Shown here in pieces: positions 37,054 through 45,453 of a DNA stretch of 64,000 nt. The DNA comes from Maledivibacter sp. (GTDB taxonomy: Bacteria > Bacillota > Clostridia > Peptostreptococcales > Caminicellaceae). The stretch covers positions 62,001-126,000 of the forward strand of contig JAOASB010000022.1 of assembly GCA_025210375.1 (NCBI GenBank). The letters run 5' to 3'. The translations under genes and the position numbers were made by a program. The notes under the pieces are model-generated. The model did no database searches, was not told the origin of the DNA, and worked only from the letters and a program-made list of their open reading frames with translations. The first letter of the stretch is position 1. The number at the start of each line of letters is the position of its first letter.

Positions 37054-38607
37054 GTGAGGTCTATTAACGAATATTTACCTGTAGTTTTATCAATTGCCAT
37101 TTCAGCCCCAGCGGGTTTTGGAATTGGATATATATTGAGAAAAATGACTGCTGAAAAAATAATAGGTAGTGCTGAACAAAAAGCTGAGTTAATAGTTTTT
37201 GAGGCAAATAAAGATGCTGATACTAGGAAGAAAGAAATACTCCTTGAAGCCAAAGAAGAGGTTCATAAGTTAAGGTATGAGCAAGAAAGGGAAAATAGGG
37301 ATAGAAGAAACGAACTTCAAAGGTTGGAAAGAAGATTACTTCAAAAAGAAGAAACTCTTGATAGAAAGTCTGACAATCTTGAGAAGAAAGAAGATTATTT
37401 AAATAGATCAAACAAAGAGATTACTAAAAAAGAGGAAATGATTGAAAATCTTTATCAAAAGCAGCTTCAAGAGCTTGAGAGAATATCTGGTCTTACAACT
37501 GAACAAGCAAAACAAATATTACTTAGCGATATTGAAAAAGAAGTTAAGCATGATGCAGTAGTGATGATTAAGGATGTAGTAAATAAAGCTAAAGAAGACG
37601 CTAATAAAACAGCTACAGAAATTATAGCTTATGCTGTTCAAAAATGTGCAGCTGATTATGTTGCTGAGTCGACAGTTTCTGTTGTAAGTTTACCTAATGA
37701 TGAAATGAAGGGGAGAATTATTGGTCGAGAAGGTAGAAATATTAGGGCTTTAGAGACATTAACTGGAGTTGATTTAATCATTGACGATACTCCTGAAGCC
37801 GTTATTTTATCATCCTTTGACCCAATAAGAAGAGAAGTAGCAAGGGTAGCCCTTGAAAAACTTATTATAGATGGAAGGATACACCCAGCTAGAATCGAGG
37901 AAATGGTTGAAAAGGCAAGAAAAGAAATAAATAATCACATTAAAGAGGAAGGCGAAAAAGCAACATTTGATTTAGGAATTCATAATCTTCATCCTGAATT
38001 AGTGAAGTTACTTGGACGCTTAAAATATAGAACTAGTTATGGACAAAATGTTCTACAACATTCTATAGAAGTTTCATACTTAGCAGGTTTAATGGCTGCT
38101 GAATTAGGTGTAGATGTTAAAATTGCTAAACGTGCTGGTTTACTCCATGATATCGGTAAGGCCGTTGACCATGAAGTAGAAGGTACTCATGTTGAGATAG
38201 GTATAAACTTACTTCGAAGATATAGAGAAACAAAGGAAGTTATTCATGCCATGTCTACCCATCATGGTGATTATGACCCAGAAACAATTGAAGCAGTATT
38301 GGTAACTGCTGCAGACGCAATTTCCGCAGCTAGACCAGGTGCTAGAAGAGAAACCTTAGAGACCTATATAAAACGTCTTGAAAAGTTAGAGAATATTGCT
38401 AATTCCTATGAAGGAATAGAAAAAGCATTTGCTATTCAGGCTGGTAGAGAAATCAGAATTATGGTCAAGCCTGAAGATATATCTGATGACAATATGGTAT
38501 TATTGGCTAGAGAAATAAGTAAGAGAGTTGAAAATGAGCTTGAATATCCTGGCCAAATCAAAGTAAACGTTATTAGAGAAACTAGAGCTATAGATTATGC
38601 AAAATAA
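37054..38607 (+). CDS. rny: Ribonuclease Y
   Basis: Membrane-anchored endoribonuclease that starts mRNA decay in Firmicutes. The 517-residue product has one N-terminal membrane helix (about 8-28), a long coiled coil (to about 190), a KH domain ([20 protein letters not shown]) and an HD domain ([12 protein letters not shown], about 365). GTG at 37054 overlaps the GGGAGGTGAGG ribosome site; the best-spaced in-frame codon is ATT at 37063, an unusual start. The protein from residue 4 on is unaffected. Confidence 0.95.
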   Translation: MRSINEYLPVVLSIAISAPAGFGIGYILRKMTAEKIIGSAEQKAELIVFEANKDADTRKKEILLEAKEEVHKLRYEQERENRDRRNELQRLERRLLQKEETLDRKSDNLEKKEDYLNRSNKEITKKEEMIENLYQKQLQELERISGLTTEQAKQILLSDIEKEVKHDAVVMIKDVVNKAKEDANKTATEIIAYAVQKCAADYVAESTVSVVSLPNDEMKGRIIGREGRNIRALETLTGVDLIIDDTPEAVILSSFDPIRREVARVALEKLIIDGRIHPARIEEMVEKARKEINNHIKEEGEKATFDLGIHNLHPELVKLLGRLKYRTSYGQNVLQHSIEVSYLAGLMAAELGVDVKIAKRAGLLHDIGKAVDHEVEGTHVEIGINLLRRYRETKEVIHAMSTHHGDYDPETIEAVLVTAADAISAARPGARRETLETYIKRLEKLENIANSYEGIEKAFAIQAGREIRIMVKPEDISDDNMVLLAREISKRVENELEYPGQIKVNVIRETRAIDYAK

Positions 38608-38608
38608 A

Positions 38609-38646
38609 AATAAAGAAGCTATCCTAGGATAGCTTCTTTATTTTTA
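38609..38646 (+). terminator. Intrinsic terminator after rny
   Basis: AATAAAGAAGCTATCC pairs with GGATAGCTTCTTTATT over a two-base centre, followed by TTT. Confidence 0.92.
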
Positions 38647-38719
38647 TTTTGCATATAAATTTTAAAAATTCAAATCAAATTGAAATTTAAAGAAAGTTTT
38701 TAATTTATATAAATATCTA

Positions 38720-38748
38720 GGAGGATTTTTTTTATTTTTGTAGAATAC
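38720..38748 (+). promoter_or_regulatory. Predicted sigma-H promoter of spoVS
   Basis: GGAGGATTT (38720-38728) fits the -35 consensus RNAGGAWWT and GTAGAATAC (38740-38748) fits RNNGAATWW in all but the last base, with an 11-base spacer. B. subtilis spoVS is known to be sigma-H dependent. The predicted leader is about 105 bases. Confidence 0.65.
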
Positions 38749-38862
38749 TAGTAATAAGTGGAAAACTATAAAATATTTAACTCATTAGTTATTTATATGT
38801 CTGTGGGTTAATAATCAATCAAAACACTATTTAATCAAAATTCCTAAAGGGGGCTTTAATCG

Positions 38863-39123
38863 ATGGAGGTATTAAAGGTATCAGCAAAATCAAATCCAAA
38901 TTCAGTTGCAGGAGCGTTAGCAGGTGTTCTTAGAGAACGAGGAGCTGCCGAAATTCAAGCTATTGGCGCAGGGGCTCTAAATCAAGCAGTAAAAGCAGTT
39001 GCAATTGCTAGAGGATTCGTTGCTCCTAGTGGTATGGATCTAATTTGTATCCCGGCTTTTACAGACATTGAAATTGATGGTGAAGAAAGAACTGCTATCA
39101 AGCTTATTGTACAACCCAGATAG
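38863..39123 (+). CDS. spoVS: Stage V sporulation protein S
   Basis: Small Alba-like protein acting in sporulation progression. The 86-residue product is the near-invariant SpoVS sequence (LKVSAKSNPNSVAGALAGVL, then GAGALNQAVKAVAIARG). It supports an endospore-forming host. It follows rny, as in Bacilli, and is closed by a strong terminator. Confidence 0.97.
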   Translation: MEVLKVSAKSNPNSVAGALAGVLRERGAAEIQAIGAGALNQAVKAVAIARGFVAPSGMDLICIPAFTDIEIDGEERTAIKLIVQPR

Positions 39124-39139
39124 AGGAAACGATTCCACT

Positions 39140-39170
39140 AAAACCTGCTGATATTGAGCAGGTTTTTTTA
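39140..39170 (+). terminator. Intrinsic terminator after spoVS
   Basis: AACCTGCT pairs with AGCAGGTT over GATATTG, followed by TTTTT. Confidence 0.92.
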
Positions 39171-39188
39171 TATGTACATTTCTTTATT

Positions 39189-39249
39189 GAGTAAATTGCA
39201 TAAATATTTTCTATAAAAACCATCTACCTAAGAGTTATGCAATTTACTC
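39189..39249. repeat. MITE-like element, family A, short copy 2
   Basis: GAGTAAATTGCATAAAT on the left and AGAGTTATGCAATTTACTC on the right. It is a 61-bp version of the family A element, with the internal CTATAAAAACCATCTAC similar to the centre-left of copy 3 (CTGTAAAAACCATGTAC). Confidence 0.65.
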
Positions 39250-39315
39250 TTGCAATTTCCCCTACTTATAAGGAATAAAAAAATATACTTAGCACAAATA
39301 ATAATCTTAGGTATA

Positions 39316-39474
39316 GAGGAAATTGAATAATTACTTTCTGTAAAAACCATGTACTACATGTAGTTTTAAAATCCTTAAAGCTATACCATCAAATATGCTT
39401 ATATCTTAAGCAATTAAATATAGGATGATATTCCCATATGCAACCTAGCCAAGTAAGAGTTATGCAATTTCCTC
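39316..39474. repeat. MITE-like element, family A, long copy 3
   Basis: GAGGAAATTGAATAATT at the left end, GTAAGAGTTATGCAATTTCCTC at the right (last 17 bases shared with copy 1). Both ends are flanked by TATA, consistent with a short target duplication. At 159 bp it is the longest copy seen. Confidence 0.7.
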
Positions 39475-39560
39475 TATAGATAATCAGCATTGGCACTTAA
39501 AATAAATCTCATGGAAAATGATTAAGACCTTTACATTTTTTTATTTTCAATTTATTATAT

Positions 39561-39612
39561 TTGTTATTTTATGCTATATAATGTATAATACTATATGGAA
39601 AGTACGAACATT
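39561..39612 (+). promoter_or_regulatory. Predicted purB promoter with a PurR-like half site
   Basis: TTGTTA (39561-39566), 17-base spacer, TATAAT (39584-39589), then ACGAACATT (39604-39612), which resembles the core of the Gram-positive PurBox (CCGAACWWT). Only one box is evident, so PurR control is tentative. About 200 bases of leader follow without a recognised riboswitch. Confidence 0.4.
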
Positions 39613-39813
39613 ATTTTATGATTTAACCCAAATTATTCATATGAAATGTAAAACTCTGCTACTTCCTTTTGTCTCTAAGATATTCATCAAATCCTTGAGT
39701 TATCGACTTGGTATACCTTCGGATTTCCTAATGGACTTAGAAACAAAACTAATTGCATGTTTTCAGACTTCCTATAAATAATCGGGGTTACAATAAATGT
39801 AAGGAGTGATCTA

Positions 39814-41244
39814 GTGACATCTTTATATGAAAATCCCCTAATATCTAGATATTCAAGTGAAGAAATGTTAAAAATCTTTTCTCCCGACACTAAATTTAGG
39901 ACATGGAGAAGGCTGTGGATAGCCCTAGCCGAGGCAGAAAAGGAATTAGGACTTCCAATAAGTGAAGAACAAATCGAAGAAATGAAGGAATATAAGGATC
40001 AAATTAATTATGATGTTGCAAAAGAAATGGAAAAGAAAACAAGACATGATGTTATGTCCCATGTTCATGCATATGGTGAACAATGCCCTAAGGCAAGGGG
40101 GATTATCCACCTAGGTGCGACCAGTGCATTTGTTGGAGACAATACTGATCTAATTGTGATGCATGATGCCCTAAAAATTGTTCGAAGAAAATTAATTAAC
40201 TGCATAGATAGATTAGCTAATTTCGCTTATGAATATAGAAGTATGCCTACACTAGGTTTTACCCATTTTCAACCTGCTCAATTAACCACTGTAGGAAAAA
40301 GAGCTACACTTTGGCTTATGGATTTACTTCTAGATTTAGAAGAGGTAGAGACTCTTATTTCTAAAATGATGATTAGAGGTGTAAAGGGTACTACAGGTAC
40401 TCAAGCAAGCTACCTAAAGCTTTTTGATGGTGACCACGGAAAAGTTAAGGAGTTAGATAAACTAGTAGCTAAAAAGCTAGGTTTTGAAAAAACTTTCCCT
40501 GTATCGGGTCAAACCTATGCTAGAAAATATGATTATAAGATACTATCTGTATTAAGTGGAATTGCACAAAGTTTACATAAGATGACTAATGATACTCGTT
40601 TGCTTCAGCATCTGAAGGAAGTAGAAGAGCCCTTTGGTAAAAATCAAATAGGTTCATCGGCTATGGCATATAAAAGAAATCCTATGAGAAGTGAAAGAAT
40701 TGCTTCCTTAGCAAGGTATGTTATTGCAAATGCACAAAATCCAGCAAATACTGCTGCAACTCAATGGTTTGAAAGAACCTTAGATGATTCAGCTAATAGA
40801 AGACTTTCTATACCAGAATGCTTTTTATGCATAGACTCAATATTAGAAATAGCAATAAATATAAGCTCAAATTTAGTAGTATATCCGAAGGTTATAGAAA
40901 AACGTCTAAGGGAAGAATTACCCTTTATGGCTACAGAAAATATATTGATGGAGGCCGTAAAAAAAGGTGGAGATAGACAAGAACTTCATGAAAAGATAAG
41001 AGTACACTCAATGGCTGCTGGAAGGGTAGTGAAAGAGGAAGGTAAGGAAAATGATCTTTTATCTAGAATAGCTAAGGATGATGCTTTTAACCTTACGTTG
41101 GATGAGATAAATGGATTACTAGATCCAACGCTATTTATAGGTAGATCACCTGAGCAAGTAGAAGAATTCATAAAAGAACATATTAAGCCTATTTTAGACG
41201 TAAATAAGGATATACTAGGTGTGAATGTTGAGCTTAAGGTTTAA
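39814..41244 (+). CDS. purB: Adenylosuccinate lyase
   Basis: Cleaves SAICAR and adenylosuccinate in purine synthesis, releasing fumarate. The 476-residue product has the fumarase-superfamily signature [16 protein letters not shown] (about 288-303), [22 protein letters not shown] and [14 protein letters not shown] at 39814 has AAGGAGTGAT upstream. No other purine genes are adjacent. Confidence 0.95.
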   Translation: MTSLYENPLISRYSSEEMLKIFSPDTKFRTWRRLWIALAEAEKELGLPISEEQIEEMKEYKDQINYDVAKEMEKKTRHDVMSHVHAYGEQCPKARGIIHLGATSAFVGDNTDLIVMHDALKIVRRKLINCIDRLANFAYEYRSMPTLGFTHFQPAQLTTVGKRATLWLMDLLLDLEEVETLISKMMIRGVKGTTGTQASYLKLFDGDHGKVKELDKLVAKKLGFEKTFPVSGQTYARKYDYKILSVLSGIAQSLHKMTNDTRLLQHLKEVEEPFGKNQIGSSAMAYKRNPMRSERIASLARYVIANAQNPANTAATQWFERTLDDSANRRLSIPECFLCIDSILEIAINISSNLVVYPKVIEKRLREELPFMATENILMEAVKKGGDRQELHEKIRVHSMAAGRVVKEEGKENDLLSRIAKDDAFNLTLDEINGLLDPTLFIGRSPEQVEEFIKEHIKPILDVNKDILGVNVELKV

Positions 41245-41269
41245 AATAATTATGGCATATTTTTAGTAA

Positions 41270-41316
41270 TATAACCCTTTAATCTATAATTTCCTATAGG
41301 TCAAAGGGTTATTATT
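41270..41316 (+). terminator. Intrinsic terminator after purB
   Basis: ATAACCCTTT pairs with AAAGGGTTAT, with an inner CTATA/TATAG pairing, followed by TATTT. Confidence 0.75.
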
Positions 41317-41380
41317 TGCATAGGTTGTATATACCCATGTCCAGGAAAAAATACTATTAGAAAAGGATAGGTGATGGGAA

Positions 41381-41875
41381 TTGATTATAGAAACAAAAAA
41401 TCTAAAAATTAGTATAGTAGAAGATAACGATATATTAAATATTCTTCAGGTATACAATTCAAATACAGAGTTTCTAGAGGCCCATATGGGAAAACAAAAT
41501 GTAGATGTTATGTGGCTTGAAGAGGAAATAAAATCTATGAAGGAATCAGACTTTTATAGTTGTAAGATAGTACATAAAAAAACAAAAAAAATTATCGGTA
41601 TACTTGATTTTACTTTAAAAGAAGAATGCTATTTGTCCTTGCTTATGCTACACAGTGAATCTAAAAATAAGGGTTATGGTAAGGAGATATATTCAAGATT
41701 TGAAGGTTATGCTAAAGACAATGCCTGTAAAACCATAAGAATTGATGTAGTTACTAATTATAATGATAATGTATTAAATTTCTGGAAAATGAATAATTTT
41801 AAAATAATAGATAATATAGAGTTGAATTGGACGGGAAAAATATTGCCAGCGGCTGTCATGAAAAAGTATTTATAA
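41381..41875 (+). CDS. GNAT family N-acetyltransferase
   Basis: Acetyl-CoA-dependent transferase of unknown substrate. The 164-residue product shows the GNAT core: LSLLMLHSESKNKGYGKEIYSRFEGYA (motif A, pyrophosphate-binding) and IRIDVVTNYNDNVLNFWKMNNFK. TTG at 41381 is preceded by a GATAGGTGATGGG site. It stands alone between purB and lepB. Confidence 0.85.
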   Translation: MIIETKNLKISIVEDNDILNILQVYNSNTEFLEAHMGKQNVDVMWLEEEIKSMKESDFYSCKIVHKKTKKIIGILDFTLKEECYLSLLMLHSESKNKGYGKEIYSRFEGYAKDNACKTIRIDVVTNYNDNVLNFWKMNNFKIIDNIELNWTGKILPAAVMKKYL

Positions 41876-42089
41876 AATATTTCTGTAAGTATCCACATTA
41901 AACAATTTATTTTTTACTACACAAGAGTTTAACCCCAAAATTTATTATATAGGGTAAAGACATTTGACCTTGTTGAGTATTAATAGAGGAAATGGGAAGT
42001 TTTTATGGAATTTATATTGGTATGTCCTTTTATATTGAGACAAGGACTATAAATTGGATTCTTAATTGGAGTCAAAGGAGTAGGATTAA

Positions 42090-42665
42090 ATGGGTGAAAA
42101 CAATGAAAATAATAGGAAAGAAAAAAGCATAAAAACAGAAATCATAGCATGGATTAAAGAAATAGTAATATCAGTGATAGTTGCTTTATTAATTACAAAT
42201 TTTATGTTTACACATATAATCGTACCAACGCCCTCAATGGCACCTACAATTGAGTGTAATGATCACTTTATGATAAATAAGCTACCTATGTATTATAGGA
42301 ATCCACAAAGAGGAGAAATCGTGGTATTCCATGGGGAAGAAAAAGAACTTGTAAAAAGAGTGGTGGGACTTCCAGAGGAAGTAATAGATATAAAGGATGG
42401 TCATGTTTATATTAATGGAAATAAAATTGAGGAAGATTATTTAGTTGAAGGTATTATAACAAAGCCAGCTAAGCCCAAATATATTGATCCCGGTGTTGAT
42501 ATAAAATATCCCTATACAATACCCAAGGGAAGCTATTTTGTAATGGGTGATAATAGGGAAAATAGTAAGGATAGTAGATATATTGGTACCATAAAAAGAG
42601 AGAAAATATATGCCATAGCTAAGTTTAGAATATGGCCGTTAAATTCCATTGGAAATATCTATTAG
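42090..42665 (+). CDS. lepB: Signal peptidase I
   Basis: Removes signal peptides from exported proteins. The 191-residue product has one N-terminal membrane helix (about 22-42), the serine nucleophile in PTPSM (Ser49), the general-base lysine in LVKRVVGLP (Lys89) and the C-terminal GDNRENSKDSR box. Length and layout are of the Gram-positive SipS type. CAAAGGAGTAGG precedes the ATG. Confidence 0.96.
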   Translation: MGENNENNRKEKSIKTEIIAWIKEIVISVIVALLITNFMFTHIIVPTPSMAPTIECNDHFMINKLPMYYRNPQRGEIVVFHGEEKELVKRVVGLPEEVIDIKDGHVYINGNKIEEDYLVEGIITKPAKPKYIDPGVDIKYPYTIPKGSYFVMGDNRENSKDSRYIGTIKREKIYAIAKFRIWPLNSIGNIY

Positions 42666-43012
42666 GCTAGGGTAAGTACCGGGTTGTAATTAACCTTGAA
42701 CTTAATTTGCCGAGAGAGCTAATGAAGAAATCAATTTCTAAAGTGATAAAATTATTGAATTAAAGGGGCAAATACAAGATATTCAATTATAGGTTAATAA
42801 ATAGGAAGGTTACATAATATAATTAGAGTTAACTTATATGTTCTATATAGGATACAACTATATTCCGAGTTGTAATTAACTCTGAATATAAAAATATTAT
42901 ATCCAAACTATTTACTTTATTATTTAAATATATAAATTAATATAAAATTACTTATTTAACACTTAAAAGGAATTCTCTTTCTCAAAATAGAGTATTCAAC
43001 TGGGGAATATAT
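42666..43012. other. Gene-free region after lepB with paired dyads
   Basis: Two similar 24-base sequences centred on GTTGTAATTAAC lie at about 42677-42700 and 42871-42894 (flanks CCG on the left, TGAA on the right). The second can also fold with AGAGTTAA near 42826 into a larger hairpin. No gene, and no terminator right after lepB, was recognised. Confidence 0.5.
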
Positions 43013-43086
43013 CTCAAAATATCCGATGTGTCTAGGGAATTTTAATGTGTATAAATTAACTGTTTAATTAGAATATCTATATAGGG
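43013..43086. repeat. MITE-like element, family B, copy 4 (reverse orientation)
   Basis: CTCAAAATATCCGATGTGTC..AATGTGTATAAATTAACTGT..GAATATCTATA is a close inverse match to 23746-23820, so the family occurs in both orientations. Confidence 0.65.
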
Positions 43087-43111
43087 AATATTAAATTAAT
43101 ATTTAGGGTAA

Positions 43112-43161
43112 AACAATAGGCTACATAGTTGATAAAAATAATCAAAATGTAGCCTATTGTT
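43112..43161. terminator. Bidirectional terminator at the 3' end of the MerR gene
   Basis: AACAATAGGCTACAT (43112-43126) and ATGTAGCCTATTGTT (43147-43161) are perfectly complementary. It lies 20 bases downstream of the minus-strand MerR gene. Confidence 0.85.
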
Positions 43162-43180
43162 AATTTCCTTAAATTAGTTA

Positions 43181-43600
43181 CTATTTAGATTTTTCATAGG
43201 TGGAATAGCAATTTTTTGAATCATGGATTTTTTCGGTTCCGGCTTCTAAGGCCTCATCGTAATACCGAATTTTGTAGTTGATTGTATCTAAATATTTTTG
43301 ATATTCTCTCATTTGCTCTTCAACAATTTCTTTTTGCTTAACAAAAGCTTCCCTACGTTTTTCAATAGTATTATCTCCCATTTGACACCATGTGATGTAT
43401 TGCTTAATGTCTTTAATAGACATCCCAGTACTTTTCAAACAATTAATTATAGATAACCACGCTATATCACCATCTCTAAAATTTCTTAGTCCAGATTCAG
43501 TACGCTCAAGAAATGGTAATAATCCAGCCTTATCATAGTAACGAAGTGTATGAGGAGTTAATCCTGATATCTTTGCAGCTTCCCCAATGGTATATCCCAT
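43181..43600 (-). CDS. MerR family transcriptional regulator
   Basis: The 139-residue product has the MerR winged helix (YTIGEAAKISGLTPHTLRYYDKAGLLPF, residues 3-30, then GLRNFRDGDIAWL) and a dimerising coiled coil. It lacks the paired metal-binding cysteines of metal sensors and is closer to the aldehyde/electrophile-sensing AdhR/NmlR group. It is transcribed away from the aldo/keto reductase. The spacer-dyad promoter at 43638-43668 lies just upstream of its start, so it may also control itself. Confidence 0.9.
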   Translation of the reverse strand: MGYTIGEAAKISGLTPHTLRYYDKAGLLPFLERTESGLRNFRDGDIAWLSIINCLKSTGMSIKDIKQYITWCQMGDNTIEKRREAFVKQKEIVEEQMREYQKYLDTINYKIRYYDEALEAGTEKIHDSKNCYSTYEKSK

Positions 43601-43637
43601 TTATTTTACCCCCTAAAATATAAAATTAAAAAAAGTA

Positions 43638-43668
43638 TTGACTTAGAGTTCACTCTAAATGTTATCAT
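43638..43668 (+). promoter_or_regulatory. MerR-type promoter/operator facing the aldo/keto reductase
   Basis: TTGACT (43638-43643) and TATCAT (43663-43668) are separated by 19 bases, the over-long spacer typical of MerR-activated promoters. The spacer holds the dyad TTAGAGT-TC-ACTCTAA. A matching unit on the minus strand lies upstream of the MATE gene (47057-47087). Confidence 0.8.
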
Positions 43669-43750
43669 GATTTTATAGTTAAAGAAATAGGTTTTTGTAA
43701 AAAGCTATTATAATAGAGTCAAATCTACATAATATCATTAGGAAAAATAA

Positions 43751-43860
43751 TTTATAGGGATTCCAGTCAAAACTTTAATTCACACATATCAAAACTCTCC
43801 CCAAAATGGAGTATTTCGATATGTATAAATTAAGATTTACATTGAACTCTTTATATTAGG
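43751..43860. repeat. MITE-like element, family B, copy 5 (aldo/keto reductase leader)
   Basis: ATTCCAGTCAAAACTTTAAT..CACATATCAAAACTC faces GAGTATTTCGATATGTATAA..AAGATTTACATTGAACTC. It lies between the MerR-type promoter and the gene and so is expected in the leader RNA. Confidence 0.7.
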
Positions 43861-43873
43861 GAGGAAAGCAAAA

Positions 43874-44854
43874 ATGAAAAATAGGAAATTAGGTAAAGCA
43901 GGGGTAACAGTAAGTGAAATTGGACTTGGTACATGGCAATTAGGCTCAAAATGGGGAGAACCATTCAATCATGATGAAGCAATGAATATTTTGAGTGCAG
44001 CAAAAAAAAATGGTATAAACTTTATAGATACAGCCGATGTTTATAATAATGGAAATAGTGAAAAAGTTATTGGGGAATTCATGAAAAAAGATATACAAAA
44101 GCCTTTCGTAGTTACGAAATGTGGCCGTCAGTTAAATCCCCATACTGCAGAAATGTATACTCCAGAGGCTGTTGAAAAATACGTTGAAGAAAGTATTCAG
44201 AGGATGGATGTTGAAAATCTAGATATGATTCTATTGCATTGTCCCCCTACTACTGTATACAAAAAAAGCGATGTATTTGCTAAACTTGATGAGTTAAAAA
44301 AAGTAGGGAAGATTAAACACTATGGTGTAAGTGTTGAAAAAGTAGAAGAAGCAATTGAAGCAATGAATTATGATATTTCAGCCATCGAAATAATATTTAA
44401 TATGTTTAGATTAAAACCCGCTGAAAAATTATTTGATTTAGCAAAAGAAAAAAATATTGGAATTATTGTTAGGGTTCCCTTAGCCAGTGGTTTGTTAACA
44501 GGGAAATTTAATAAAACAACATCTTTTGGTGAAAGCGATCATCGTTCATTTAATAGAAATGGTGAACATTTCGATAAAGGGGAAACTTTCTCAGGTGTTG
44601 ATTATGATTTAGGACTAGAGGCGGTACAAGAGTTAAAAAAAGTATTTGGAACGGAGAATTTGGTACCCTATGCTTTAAAATGGATTTTGATGCATGATGC
44701 AGTTTCCGTTGTTATACCGGGTGCAAGTAAAACTTCACAGGTAGAATCAAATATAAAAGCTTCGGAATTACCAGCTTTAAGCAAAAAACAGATGAATGAA
44801 GTTAAAGCTATATATGATAAATATATAAAGGAAAGTGTACATAATAATTGGTAA
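43874..44854 (+). CDS. Aldo/keto reductase
   Basis: NAD(P)H-dependent carbonyl reductase with TIM-barrel fold. The 326-residue product has the catalytic tetrad Asp52 (FIDTADVY), Tyr57, Lys82 (VVTKCGR) and His122 (MILLHC), and the C-terminal cofactor loop VIPGASKTSQVESN. GGGAGGAAAG precedes the ATG. With the MerR dyad upstream, a role in reducing toxic aldehydes is a reasonable inference. Confidence 0.93.
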   Translation: MKNRKLGKAGVTVSEIGLGTWQLGSKWGEPFNHDEAMNILSAAKKNGINFIDTADVYNNGNSEKVIGEFMKKDIQKPFVVTKCGRQLNPHTAEMYTPEAVEKYVEESIQRMDVENLDMILLHCPPTTVYKKSDVFAKLDELKKVGKIKHYGVSVEKVEEAIEAMNYDISAIEIIFNMFRLKPAEKLFDLAKEKNIGIIVRVPLASGLLTGKFNKTTSFGESDHRSFNRNGEHFDKGETFSGVDYDLGLEAVQELKKVFGTENLVPYALKWILMHDAVSVVIPGASKTSQVESNIKASELPALSKKQMNEVKAIYDKYIKESVHNNW

Positions 44855-44972
44855 GAACACCTACTAAGTTAGTGTGAATCACAACACATACGAGGATGGG
44901 GTTTCTTTGTAGAAAGCTTGCTGTTTCTTACTCTTAAGAGTAATTCAAATAAATAAAAAAGGAGGCATTGTA

Positions 44973-45257
44973 ATGATCAAGATAGTTGCAAAAAATAAAA
45001 TAAAAGAAGGAAAAAGAGAAGAATTTATTAATGCTGCAAAAGAGCTTATTAAGAAGAGCCAAGCAGAAGAGGGATGTATTTCTTATGAATTATATGAAGA
45101 TATTGGGGATTCTCATACTTTAACATTTATAGAATCTTGGAAGGACAAGGAATCAATAGATAAGCATAATAGTTCAGCCCATTTTACGGCTATTGTTCCT
45201 ATCCTTGGGCAATTTATAGAAGAGAAGGATGTAAGATTATATAGTTTAGCAAAATAA
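44973..45257 (+). CDS. Antibiotic biosynthesis monooxygenase (ABM) family / YgiN-like
   Basis: The 94-residue ferredoxin-like dimeric fold protein has the family pattern (KIVAKNKIKEGKREEFINAA, EGCISYELYED, FIESWKDKESIDKHNSSAHF). Homologues act on quinols or other small redox compounds. AAAAGGAGGC precedes the ATG. It follows the aldo/keto reductase on the same strand, 118 bases later, and probably shares its promoter. Confidence 0.87.
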   Translation: MIKIVAKNKIKEGKREEFINAAKELIKKSQAEEGCISYELYEDIGDSHTLTFIESWKDKESIDKHNSSAHFTAIVPILGQFIEEKDVRLYSLAK

Positions 45258-45304
45258 TGCAAAATGGGATCATAAAAAAATTGAAATTCAATAAAAATTT
45301 TTTT

Positions 45305-45352
45305 CATCTATTTCCAGTAAAAATTTCGTTTTTGCTGGAAATAGATTTTTTC
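45305..45352 (+). terminator. Strong terminator between the ABM gene and the convergent MATE gene
   Basis: ATCTATTTCCAG (45306-45317) pairs with CTGGAAATAGAT across a loop with A-run/T-run pairing, followed by TTTTTCC. Confidence 0.9.
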
Positions 45353-45453
45353 CTATAATTTAAACAATTGAAAATTTGTTAGCTTTCAATATGAAATTAA
45401 AACTACAAAATCCTCTTATCTATGGAATATATACCGTGGATATGTTATGGCCT

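Noticed and set aside
39518-39781. An 87-codon plus-strand ORF upstream of purB
   Set aside because: No ribosome site, composition typical of AT-rich non-coding DNA, and it overlaps the predicted purB promoter and leader.
39590-39813. Possible purine riboswitch in the purB leader
   Set aside because: I looked for the conserved TATA..TATGG / CTACC / TAAA..GACTA pattern and could not find it; only a weak PurBox-like half site is present.
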